Of a DNA stretch of 6,555 bases, positions 1 through 6,024 are shown in pieces; the stretch's first letter is position 1; each line of letters opens with the position of its first letter. The notes below the pieces were generated by a model. The model did no database searches and was not told the origin of the DNA. It saw nothing but the letters and a program-made list of their open reading frames with translations. The position numbers and the translations under genes were made by a program. This DNA comes from Bacteroidia bacterium. GTDB lineage: Bacteria; Bacteroidota; Bacteroidia; Cytophagales; Cyclobacteriaceae. The stretch is from NCBI GenBank assembly GCA_016650355.1, contig JAENVX010000333.1, positions 1 to 6,555 of the forward strand. Reading direction: 5' to 3'.

Positions 1-407
1 CTGATAAGACTTCTTACCTGATCTTGTGTGCCGCCAGAGGGCGATGTGGTTCTTGAAGGATCATTCAGCATGCTGAATAGTTCACCCTTGTATTTGTTAT
101 ACTCTCCCTGGTAAAAATTGATGATATATGCCGAGGCCGCAAAACCTCCGTATACCAGCGGCATTTTCCAATACTTTTTATTATACGCTTGACCGGCTCC
201 TGGCAATAGAGCCGCATAGAGAAGTGCTTTTCTTGGATCGAATCTTTTAGAATAGCTTTCAATGGTAATAACTTTTTTGCCCTTGTCGCGAGGAATGGTA
301 TCGAGATTTGCGGTGCGGGTTGTATCCATTGCTCCCGTTACAATTTGTGTAACACCTCGCATGCTAACCGCTAAAAGAAATACTAAAATGGAGCCTCGTA
401 AAAACAT
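1..407 (-). CDS. DUF5683 domain membrane protein, C-terminus cut off by the window edge
   Basis: The reading frame is open from the ATG at 407-405 to the left edge, giving 135 residues with the C-terminus missing. Residues 5-15 (GSILVFLLAVS) form a hydrophobic segment after an Arg, consistent with a signal peptide or N-terminal anchor. Residues 57-110 read FDPRKALLYAALLPGAGQAY, then NKKYWKMPLVYGGFAASAY. This matches the DUF5683 family as I remember it: a hydrophobic stretch with PGAGQ-Y followed by YWK-P and a second hydrophobic stretch, both probably membrane-associated. The biochemical role of the family is unknown to me. The start lies 2 bases after the parB stop codon, so translation is probably coupled to parB. 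From memory, this gene often follows parB in Bacteroidota. The start at 407 is preferred because the ATG directly follows parB and opens a signal-like N-terminus. The family call is by motif recall, not by a search. Confidence 0.8.
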   Translation of the reverse strand, partial: MFLRGSILVFLLAVSMRGVTQIVTGAMDTTRTANLDTIPRDKGKKVITIESYSKRFDPRKALLYAALLPGAGQAYNKKYWKMPLVYGGFAASAYIINFYQGEYNKYKGELFSMLNDPSRTTSPSGGTQDQVRSLI

Positions 408-409
408 TT

Positions 410-1306
410 TTATAATTTCAGAATATCAAGCACGCGATTGAGATCCTCCACCGAAAGAAAGGGGATTCTTATCTCACCTTTTTTGCCATCACTCTTCACA
501 TTAACTTTCGTGCCAAAGTGCGAGGATAGCTTGGTTTGAAGCTGAAACATTTCCTTGACTTCCGAGTTATTTCCAGATGCCCGCTTTATTGGAGTAGATT
601 CTCCTTTGCTTGCTGTAAGTTGTCGGGCAAGTTCTTCTACTTTCCTAACGGAAAGATCCTCAGAAATTATTTTTTTAAAAATATAAAGCTGCGATTCGGA
701 GTTCTCAATACTGATAATTGCACGGGCATGCCCCATCGAAAGTTTATTGTCTCGCAATGCAATTTGAATATCTGGAGGAAGCTTTAAAAGCCGAAGGTAA
801 TTGGTAACCGTTGACCTGTTCTTTCCAACACGCTCGCCCAACTCTTCCTGTTTAAGACTACATTCTGTAATCAGCCGCTGATAACTTAATGAAATTTCAA
901 TCGGGTTAAGATTTTCTCGCTGAATGTTTTCGATCAACGCCATCTCCAACATCTGCTGGTCATTGGCCGAGCGGACATAGACGGGTATTGACTTTAACCC
1001 TGCGAGTCTTGATGCCTGGTAACGCCTCTCACCAGAGATCAATTGATACTGGTTGCGGGCAAGCTTGCGGACGGTGACAGGCTGTATAATACCGTGGATC
1101 TTAATGGACTCGGCCAACTCTTTCAGTGCCTCTTGATCGAACTGTTGCCGTGGTTGAAATGGGTTGACTTCAATTTCACCTATCAATATTTCAGACATGC
1201 CCCCGGTGATCGAAGGCGCTGGTCCTGCCTCATCTAATTTGTCTGTATCAGGCGTATCACTTAATAGTGATTTTAATCCTCTTCCCAATGCTATTTTTTT
1301 GCTCAT
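410..1306 (-). CDS. parB: chromosome partitioning protein ParB (CTP-dependent parS-binding clamp)
   Basis: ParB binds parS sites near the replication origin, spreads as a CTP-loaded sliding clamp and stimulates ParA ATPase to move sister origins apart. The 298-residue length is normal. Visible in order: LGRGLKSLL at residues 7-15, the N-terminal ParA-stimulating motif; IEVNPFQPR at 45-53 and HGIIQPVTVR at 71-80; the CTP-binding motif GERRYQAS at 92-99; ENIQRENLNPIE at 126-137, the third nucleotide-pocket motif; a helix-turn-helix around 153-177 with GKNRSTVTNYLRLLKLP; SMGHARAI at 190-197; a polar linker near 232-248; and a C-terminal dimerisation domain from about 249. No key residue looks lost. 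The start ATG overlaps the parA stop as ATGA, indicating translational coupling. I see no promoter of its own, so it is probably expressed from the parA promoter. Confidence 0.97.
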   Translation of the reverse strand: MSKKIALGRGLKSLLSDTPDTDKLDEAGPAPSITGGMSEILIGEIEVNPFQPRQQFDQEALKELAESIKIHGIIQPVTVRKLARNQYQLISGERRYQASRLAGLKSIPVYVRSANDQQMLEMALIENIQRENLNPIEISLSYQRLITECSLKQEELGERVGKNRSTVTNYLRLLKLPPDIQIALRDNKLSMGHARAIISIENSESQLYIFKKIISEDLSVRKVEELARQLTASKGESTPIKRASGNNSEVKEMFQLQTKLSSHFGTKVNVKSDGKKGEIRIPFLSVEDLNRVLDILKL

Positions 1307-2076
1307 TTCGACATACCGTTTTTATCCAAAATTTCATGTGCAAGGTTCAGGTAACTTATTGCACCCTTGCTCTCTGCGTCATGTACAATCACAGGTAAAC
1401 CAAAACTTGGTGCTTCACTCAACTTAACATTGCGAGGCACTATTGTTTTGAACGCAATACTCTTGAAATGCGTCCTCACTTCCTCCACTACTTGGTTCCC
1501 AAGGGAAGTCCTTGAATCATAAAGCGTCAGTAATATTCCTTCAATCTCAAGGTTAGGATTAAGCCTCGTTTGAATAATCTTAATCGTATTAAGAAGTTTG
1601 CCTAATCCTTCAAGCGCGAAATATTCACACTGAACCGGAATGATCAGAGAATCTGCTGCCGTCAATGAATTGATTGTGATCAGACCCAATGAAGGAGAAC
1701 AATCGATGATAATAAAATCATAATCACCTTTGATTTTGTACAGGGCATCACGCATTTTTTCTTCTCTGCGCTCAATGTTAACCATCTCAACTTCAGCCCC
1801 AACCAAATCAATGTGGGAGGGAAGTATGTCTAAAAAAGCGAGGTCATTTTTTAAAATAGCTTCGCGTGGATTTACTCCGTCTACCATACACTCGTAGACG
1901 CTGAGTTTTACTTCTTTCGGATTCATTCCTAAGCCGGAAGTGGAATTGGCCTGAGGATCCGCGTCCACCAATAATGTTTTGTATTCCAGCACAGCTAAAC
2001 TAGCTGCCAGATTAATGGCGGACGTGGTTTTGCCAACTCCTCCTTTTTGATTTGCTATTGCGATAATTTTACCCAT
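1303..2076 (-). CDS. parA: chromosome partitioning ATPase ParA (Soj family)
   Basis: ParA is a deviant-Walker ATPase that binds the nucleoid as an ATP dimer and is released by ParB, creating the gradient that segregates replication origins. The 257 residues match the short chromosomal (Soj-like) type, without the N-terminal DNA-binding extension seen in many plasmid ParA proteins. Visible motifs: the deviant Walker A motif KGGVGKTT at 11-18 with the signature lysine K11; Walker A' VDADPQAN at 37-44; Walker B FIIIDCSPSLG at 121-131; and the C-terminal RNVKLSEAPSFG at 215-226, near the surface used for DNA binding in this family. The ATG at 2076 places the Walker A motif at the usual distance from the N-terminus. 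The only SD-like bases, AAGGG, directly abut the ATG, too close for a normal ribosome site. The gene overlaps parB by 4 bases and follows the repeat-rich 245-base spacer. Confidence 0.97.
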   Translation of the reverse strand: MGKIIAIANQKGGVGKTTSAINLAASLAVLEYKTLLVDADPQANSTSGLGMNPKEVKLSVYECMVDGVNPREAILKNDLAFLDILPSHIDLVGAEVEMVNIERREEKMRDALYKIKGDYDFIIIDCSPSLGLITINSLTAADSLIIPVQCEYFALEGLGKLLNTIKIIQTRLNPNLEIEGILLTLYDSRTSLGNQVVEEVRTHFKSIAFKTIVPRNVKLSEAPSFGLPVIVHDAESKGAISYLNLAHEILDKNGMSK

Positions 2077-2131
2077 CCCTTAGAAAATAGTTTAAAACAC
2101 CTAACCCAATCAAATTTTGCAGGTAGGGGGA

Positions 2132-2139
2132 CAAATATA
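2132..2139 (-). promoter_or_regulatory. putative parA -7 promoter element (TAnnTTTG type)
   Basis: On the minus strand the sequence is TATATTTG, a perfect match to the Bacteroidota -7 consensus TAnnTTTG read by the phylum's primary sigma factor. Transcription would start near 2125-2127, leaving a leader of about 50 bases before parA. There is no good TTTG at -33. The place where it should lie, about 19-21 bases upstream, falls in the direct repeats at 2154-2174. A weaker alternative, AAAATTTG at 2118-2111, is closer to the gene. Confidence 0.5.
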
Positions 2140-2153
2140 CAGTTATCAGGTCA

Positions 2154-2174
2154 TCGTGGAACATTCGTGGAACA
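2154..2174. repeat. tandem 10-bp direct repeat resembling a parS half-site
   Basis: On the plus strand TCGTGGAACA occurs at 2154-2163 and again at 2165-2174, an 11-base period or about one helical turn. Read on the minus strand each copy begins TGTTCCAC, which fits the left half of the general parS consensus (TGTTNCACGTGAAACA) at all 8 positions. The halves are in direct rather than inverted orientation, so this is not a normal palindromic parS. The repeats cover the likely -33 region of the parA promoter. ParB or another repressor could bind here to autoregulate the operon; that is inference. Confidence 0.5.
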
Positions 2175-2178
2175 GTAC

Positions 2179-2283
2179 TTATCCACCGGTTGTCAACAGG
2201 CTTGTGAACAATTAGGTTATTAGTGAATATAATAACCGATTTGAAAAAACTAATAATTACTAAGCCTGCTGTTATTAATTAAT
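2179..2283. other. cluster of DnaA-box-like 9-mers next to an AT-rich stretch (possible origin-type region)
   Basis: Within 33 bases there are three relatives of the DnaA box TTATCCACA: TTATCCACC at 2179-2187 (8 of 9), TTGTCAACA at 2190-2198 (7 of 9) and, on the minus strand, TTGTTCACA at 2211-2203 (7 of 9). They are followed by about 70 bases (2211-2283) that are mostly A and T, including TTATTAATTAATCC near the end. DnaA boxes beside an AT-rich unwinding element are the usual plan of a bacterial origin, and parAB genes often lie near origins. However, no box is perfect and dnaA is not in the window, so the call is weak. The stretch holds no gene. Confidence 0.25.
2215..2237. repeat. 7-bp perfect inverted repeat in the yidC-parA spacer
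   Basis: GGTTATT at 2215-2221 is the exact reverse complement of AATAACC at 2231-2237, with a 9-base AT-rich spacer. It has no T-run beside it and is too weak for a good terminator. It could be a protein-binding site or a chance palindrome in AT-rich DNA. Confidence 0.35.
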
Positions 2284-2320
2284 CCTCCCTTCTCCTTTTA
2301 GAGAAGGGCCGGGGATGAGG
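2284..2320. repeat. REP-like palindromic element just downstream of yidC
   Basis: CCCTTCTC at 2287-2294 pairs perfectly with GAGAAGGG at 2301-2308 across a 6-base loop. The hairpin is followed by GGCCGGGGATGAGG up to 2320. CCTC at 2284-2287 and GAGG at 2317-2320 are also complementary. The pattern of a CT/GA-rich hairpin followed by GGCCGGGG-TGAGG is one I recall as a dispersed intergenic repeat in many Bacteroidota genomes. It begins 1 base after the yidC stop codon in transcription order. As RNA from yidC the hairpin would be followed by GAGGATTAATTAAT rather than a clean U-run, so it may stabilise the 3' end or terminate weakly rather than being a standard intrinsic terminator. Confidence 0.55.
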
Positions 2321-2321
2321 T

Positions 2322-4124
2322 TTATTTTTTCTTCCGCCTCGCTTCCTCACTGGTTTTCATTGCTTGTTCCAACTTGCTCATGAAGCCGGACTTCTTTCCA
2401 CCAGCGGCAACGGTAGCCTCCATTTTCTTTTTATGATCGTCCATTACTGCTATAATCTTGTCCTCATCTACAAAGCGTTTGATGATTGCCTGTTGTGCAA
2501 AGGTTATTAAGTTGGAAATAAAGTAGTAGAAGCTAAGACCAGCCGAAAAATTGTTTAAGACAAAAAGGAAAATGATTGGCATGATATAGCCCATAGATTT
2601 CATAGGGCCTTGAACCGATTGAAGCTGGTTATTCTGCCACTGATAAATCAATGTTGAGGCTGTCATCAGCAAAACAAACAAACTGACATGATCGCCATAA
2701 AACGGAATGGTGAAAGGCAAGCTTGCTATAGAATCATAGGTCGATAAATCTTCCGCCCACAAAAACGGTTGTTGCCTCAATTGAATGGCCATCGGAAAAA
2801 ACCAAAACATAGCGAACAAGATGGGCATCTGCAGGAGCAACGGAATACATCCACTGAACGGATTCACACCTGCTTGCTGATAGAGTTTCATCTGATCCTG
2901 CTGGTTCTGGGTCATGTTATCACCATTTTTTTCCTTGATCAGATCAAGCTCTGGTTTTAACAATTTCATCTTGGCCATACCCAGGTATGATTTGTAGGAC
3001 AGCGGAAGAAGCAGGATCTTCACAAACAGCACAAGCAACACGATGATGATGCCGTAGCTGCCCACAAAACGTTCAAGGAATTGAAAGACTGGAATCAACA
3101 GGTACTTGGTGATCCAGGACATGGGCGGCCATCCAAAACTTAAGTTATCAGAAAACCCCTCAGTGACTTTCGTTATGATATCATAATCATTGGGACCGAA
3201 ATAGTAACGGAACTCTGCACCAGCAGCAACATCTGCCCCGGGAATAAATAGTTTAATAGTTGCTTCTTTTACGATTGCAGTGTCAGCGATGTTTGCGACA
3301 GTACTCACCTCACCACCTGCAAAATGTTTTTTTGCAATAATGGAATTGATAAAGAATTTTTTCCGAATTGCTACCCATTTAATGGGTGTAGCAAGAGCAT
3401 CAGTCTCCAGGTCAGTTGAAGTTTCAGAGAGCCCATCAGAATCACCAGCAGTCGTAAAATAATTAATCGTTGATTTGGTACGGCTGTCCGTTATATCTTT
3501 TTCCATCAAAGGAATTTTATCTTTCCATAGCAACGTTATATTTTGACCGGCCAGTGCCAGTCCCGTTGCATCAAGTTTGTAGCCAATCTCAAATCCTGAA
3601 GTAGGAATTTTATAGGTCTGTTTGATAAATGCTGCATCTGAAATCCTGGCGGTAAAAATCAGGACGGTTGTATCACCATTATTCCGTTGATCCGTTGTGT
3701 AATACAACTTAGTCAGGTCAACATCTTTACCTTCATACTGCGTTATCAGCGAAGTGGAATTAGATGCAGGAGTCACAAGCATCAATGCTTTCCCCGAATA
3801 CGTCTTGAAATTTCTCAACTCCAGTTCTTTGATCATTCCTCCGCGACTGGAAAACTGAATGGCCAGATCGGTCGTTTCAAGTTTGGTAATTTTTTCCTCC
3901 CCGGATAACAGCGATGAAAGGTTGCCGTATTGCCTTATTAGAGAACTATCAGTTTTTGTTAGCTCTTGCACTTGGGTAGATACAGCCTGTCTATTAACTG
4001 AATCACGCGTTTCAGTCGTGATTGGGTTTGGCTGTACGGTCTCTGGCTTTGGCCCGAAGTAGGTAAAGTAAACAAGAAGTAATGCTGCGATTAACGTTAA
4101 GCCTATGGCCGAATTCCTATCCAT
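2322..4124 (-). CDS. yidC: membrane protein insertase YidC (Oxa1 family)
   Basis: YidC inserts and folds inner-membrane proteins, alone or with SecYEG. The 600 residues are longer than E. coli YidC (548) but, from memory, normal for Bacteroidota. Layout: N-terminal membrane segment at about 6-22; polar linker rich in Thr, Gln and Ser; periplasmic beta-rich domain at about 80-335; then the conserved Oxa1 core. The core contains TM2 at about 355-375 with LFVKILLLPLSYKSY, a cytoplasmic hairpin at about 382-420 (MAKMKLLKPELDLIKEKNGD), NPFSGCIPLLLQMPILFAMF at 421-440, and further membrane segments at about 478-495 and 513-545. K369 occupies the position of the groove arginine in E. coli YidC. The tail from 548 is strongly basic and ends RRKKK, suiting ribosome contact. 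The start has no SD. It lies 98 bases after pyrG, without a visible terminator or a -7 box between them, so co-transcription is plausible. Confidence 0.97.
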   Translation of the reverse strand: MDRNSAIGLTLIAALLLVYFTYFGPKPETVQPNPITTETRDSVNRQAVSTQVQELTKTDSSLIRQYGNLSSLLSGEEKITKLETTDLAIQFSSRGGMIKELELRNFKTYSGKALMLVTPASNSTSLITQYEGKDVDLTKLYYTTDQRNNGDTTVLIFTARISDAAFIKQTYKIPTSGFEIGYKLDATGLALAGQNITLLWKDKIPLMEKDITDSRTKSTINYFTTAGDSDGLSETSTDLETDALATPIKWVAIRKKFFINSIIAKKHFAGGEVSTVANIADTAIVKEATIKLFIPGADVAAGAEFRYYFGPNDYDIITKVTEGFSDNLSFGWPPMSWITKYLLIPVFQFLERFVGSYGIIIVLLVLFVKILLLPLSYKSYLGMAKMKLLKPELDLIKEKNGDNMTQNQQDQMKLYQQAGVNPFSGCIPLLLQMPILFAMFWFFPMAIQLRQQPFLWAEDLSTYDSIASLPFTIPFYGDHVSLFVLLMTASTLIYQWQNNQLQSVQGPMKSMGYIMPIIFLFVLNNFSAGLSFYYFISNLITFAQQAIIKRFVDEDKIIAVMDDHKKKMEATVAAGGKKSGFMSKLEQAMKTSEEARRKKK

Positions 4125-4177
4125 TATTTATCTATGATTTATAAGTACTGATTGGTTATTTTTTTTCTCAACTAACA

Positions 4178-4220
4178 ACTATCGTCTAACTACTATCGTC
4201 TATCCTAACGTCTAACTACT
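4178..4220. repeat. short iterated CGTCTA repeats between pyrG and yidC
   Basis: CGTCTA recurs at 4183, 4197 and 4209. CGTCTAACTACT is identical at 4183-4194 and 4209-4220, and ACTATCGTCTA is identical at 4178-4188 and 4192-4202, so the units overlap with a 12-14 base period. On the minus strand this reads as repeated TTAGACG and ATAGACG units, starting 2 bases after the pyrG stop codon. A further degenerate unit (CTAACAACT) precedes it at 4172-4180, and a run of eight T lies at 4159-4166. The block is noncoding and occupies nearly half of the spacer; its function is unknown. Confidence 0.7.
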
Positions 4221-4222
4221 CA

Positions 4223-5845
4223 TTACTTCTTCCCCTTATACTGCATAGCCGCCTCCACAAATTTTACAAAGAGCGGGTGTGGATTGAGTACAGTGCTTTT
4301 TAGTTCAGGATGGTACTGAACGCCCACAAACCAGGGATGATCTTTTAACTCAATAATTTCAACTAACCCGGAGTCAGGATTTATTCCTGTGCATTTCATA
4401 CCTGCCTCTTCAATTTGATCAAGATATCTATTATTGAATTCATAACGATGACGATGACGCTCATTAATTTGACTGTCGCCATAAATGTGATGAGCCTTCG
4501 ATCCTTTTTTGATTTTACAGGCATACGAGCCTAGTCTCATCGTGCCACCTTTCGTGGTGATTTTCTTTTGCTCCTCCATCATGTCAATTACAGGGTGCTT
4601 TGTCTTGGGGTTGAGCTCGGTTGAGCTGGCGTCCAAATGCAAAACATTTCTCGCAAACTCTACAACAGCACATTGCATACCCAGACAAATTCCGAGGAAT
4701 GGAATTTTGTGCTCCCTCACGTATTTGATTGCTTGTATTTTTCCTTCCAGGCCACGCTCACCAAAGCCGGGTGCAACAAGCACGGCATCCAGCGACCCGA
4801 TGATAGTTTCAACCGTGTCTTTATGAATATCCTCAGAAGAAATCCATTCCAGGTTAACCTTGCAATCGTTTTGTGAACCTGCATGAATAAAAGATTCAGC
4901 AATAGATTTGTAGGCGTCTGGTAACGAAACATATTTGCCTACCAGGCCTATAGTAACTTCGTTGATTGGATTTTTAAGTTTGCCTAAAAATGTTTTCCAT
5001 TGCTCAAGATCGGGCTCATGCTTCGCAGTCACTTTTAGTTTGGCAAGAACACGCTCGTCTAGCTTTTCCTTGCGCATGAGCAGCGGCACATCATATATTG
5101 TCTCGGCATCAATCGCTTCGATGACCGAGTTTAAATTAACGTTGCAGAACAATGCTAACTTTTTACGGATCTCCATAGAAAGCGCGTGTTCGGTGCGGCA
5201 CACTAAAATATCTGGTTGGATGCCGTAGGAGAGGAGCTCTTTTACCGAGTGTTGAGTAGGCTTTGTCTTTAATTCTTTTGCTGCACTTAAATAAGGTATG
5301 AGCGTAAGGTGAATTACAAGCGCATGGCTGGAACCCAGATCCCAGCGTACCTGACGAACAGCTTCAACGAATGGAAGTGATTCAATATCTCCAACAGAGC
5401 CACCTATTTCAGTAATGATGAAATCGTATTTGCCACTGTCGCCCAGCAAAAACATGTTGCGCTTGATCTCATCAGTAATGTGTGGCACCACTTGTACCGT
5501 CTTTCCTAAATATTCCCCTTTGCGCTCTTTGGTGATCACATTATTATAGATGCGGCCGGTGGTAACATTATTCGCTTGCGAGGTTTGGATGTTCAGAAAC
5601 CGTTCATAATGACCAAGATCCAGGTCCGTTTCGGCTCCATCATCTGTGACGAAGCACTCCCCATGTTCATAGGGGTTGAGCGTTCCCGGATCTATATTAA
5701 TATAGGGATCAAATTTTTGAATGGTAACGGTAAACCCTCTGGCCTGTAGCAACTTACCAAGTGAAGCGGAAATGATGCCCTTACCCAACGAGGAGGTAAC
5801 GCCTCCGGTAACGAAAATGTATTTAGCTGAATGAGTTGCAGACAT
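4223..5845 (-). CDS. pyrG: CTP synthase (glutamine-hydrolysing)
   Basis: CTP synthase makes CTP from UTP using ATP and ammonia released from glutamine, the last step of pyrimidine nucleotide synthesis. The 540 residues match the family (E. coli 545). The N-terminal synthase domain covers about 1-270. It has the P-loop SSLGKGI at 18-24 with K22, the substrate region KFDPYINIDPGTLNPYEHGE at 44-63, and DLDLGHYERF at 74-83 with Mg-ligand D76 (E. coli D72). TEIGGSVGDIESLPF at 145-159 holds E146 (equivalent to E. coli E140). The class I glutamine amidotransferase domain covers about 297-540: PGFGERG at 359-365, nucleophile C387 in GICLGMQ, and HPE at 512-514. All catalytic residues are present. The ATG at 5845 puts the P-loop at the expected position. 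A -7 box lies 109 bases upstream, leaving a leader of about 100 bases with alternative hairpins. Its upstream neighbour is divergent. Confidence 0.98.
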   Translation of the reverse strand: MSATHSAKYIFVTGGVTSSLGKGIISASLGKLLQARGFTVTIQKFDPYINIDPGTLNPYEHGECFVTDDGAETDLDLGHYERFLNIQTSQANNVTTGRIYNNVITKERKGEYLGKTVQVVPHITDEIKRNMFLLGDSGKYDFIITEIGGSVGDIESLPFVEAVRQVRWDLGSSHALVIHLTLIPYLSAAKELKTKPTQHSVKELLSYGIQPDILVCRTEHALSMEIRKKLALFCNVNLNSVIEAIDAETIYDVPLLMRKEKLDERVLAKLKVTAKHEPDLEQWKTFLGKLKNPINEVTIGLVGKYVSLPDAYKSIAESFIHAGSQNDCKVNLEWISSEDIHKDTVETIIGSLDAVLVAPGFGERGLEGKIQAIKYVREHKIPFLGICLGMQCAVVEFARNVLHLDASSTELNPKTKHPVIDMMEEQKKITTKGGTMRLGSYACKIKKGSKAHHIYGDSQINERHRHRYEFNNRYLDQIEEAGMKCTGINPDSGLVEIIELKDHPWFVGVQYHPELKSTVLNPHPLFVKFVEAAMQYKGKK

Positions 5846-5910
5846 GATGAGCTTGACAGACTTGGGTTTATTATAATTATTGTGTCAGCACTAAATATCA
5901 GTACTGGCTT

Positions 5911-5941
5911 ACCTGCCAACCGGAGCTTCAGCGCAGGTTGG
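5911..5941 (-). repeat. pair of overlapping, mutually exclusive hairpins in the pyrG leader
   Basis: Plus-strand ACCTGC at 5911-5916 pairs with GCAGGT at 5933-5938, while CCAACC at 5916-5921 pairs with GGTTGG at 5936-5941. Both stems are 6 bp and share bases, so only one can form at a time. GCT/AGC inside the loop (5925-5927 and 5930-5932) could add a small inner stem. The element lies about 6-36 bases after the expected pyrG transcription start. It may be a regulatory switch or a dispersed palindromic repeat that happens to sit there; no U-run follows either stem. Confidence 0.45.
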
Positions 5942-5953
5942 AAAATTAGGGGG

Positions 5954-5961
5954 CAAAGGTA
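5954..5961 (-). promoter_or_regulatory. putative pyrG -7 promoter element
   Basis: The minus strand reads TACCTTTG, a perfect fit to the Bacteroidota -7 consensus TAnnTTTG. It is followed by CCCCCTAAT, so transcription would start near 5946-5948, about 100 bases before the pyrG ATG. The -33 region contains a T-run (TTTTTTAAC at about 5975-5983) but no exact TTTG. Confidence 0.6.
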
Positions 5962-5977
5962 GGGGATTTGGCTTGTT

Positions 5978-6024
5978 AAAAAACCTCATCACTCTCTTAA
6001 ATTATTTCGTTTTCGAGGTTTTTT
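5978..6024. repeat. 10-bp perfect inverted repeat between the divergent promoters
   Basis: AAAAAACCTC at 5978-5987 is the exact reverse complement of GAGGTTTTTT at 6015-6024, separated by 27 AT-rich bases. The left arm overlaps the expected -33 region of pyrG and the right arm lies between the -33 and -7 boxes proposed for the rightward gene. It could be an operator seen by both promoters. With A-run and T-run flanks it could also be read as a two-way terminator, but the loop is long and the position between divergent genes does not suit that. Confidence 0.45.

Noticed and set aside
65..262. A 65-codon minus-strand open frame inside the DUF5683 gene
   Set aside because: It is in a different frame from the DUF5683 coding sequence, which has recognisable conserved motifs across the same bases. 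The protein from this frame has no features of its own.
2156..2174. A canonical palindromic parS site
   Set aside because: Only direct half-sites are present. The best 16-base palindromic fit (ending at 2163) matches just 4 of 8 bases in the opposite half.
4125..4222. A separate yidC promoter or a pyrG terminator
   Set aside because: I found no TAnnTTTG box and no stable stem with a following U-run on the minus strand. The run of eight bases at 4159-4166 reads as A in the transcript direction.
4509..4826. A 105-codon plus-strand open frame antisense to pyrG
   Set aside because: It lies wholly opposite the conserved glutaminase domain of pyrG and has no promoter, ribosome site or recognisable domain. 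It is a by-product of pyrG codon use.
5692..5919. A 75-codon minus-strand open frame overlapping the pyrG start and leader
   Set aside because: It covers the conserved N-terminus of pyrG in another frame, and its translation is low in complexity and unlike any known protein.
5946..5953. A C-run at the predicted pyrG start, as in CTP-sensing start-site switching known for some pyrimidine genes
   Set aside because: A C-rich tract after the -7 box is also present at the parA promoter here (TATATTTGTCCCCC), so it is not specific to pyrG. The start site is not mapped.
5978..5990. AAACCTCATC shared between this site and the minus strand at 2323-2314 beside the REP-like element, suggesting a second degraded copy
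   Set aside because: Only 10 bases are shared and no hairpin resembling the one at 2287-2308 follows, so a chance match cannot be excluded.
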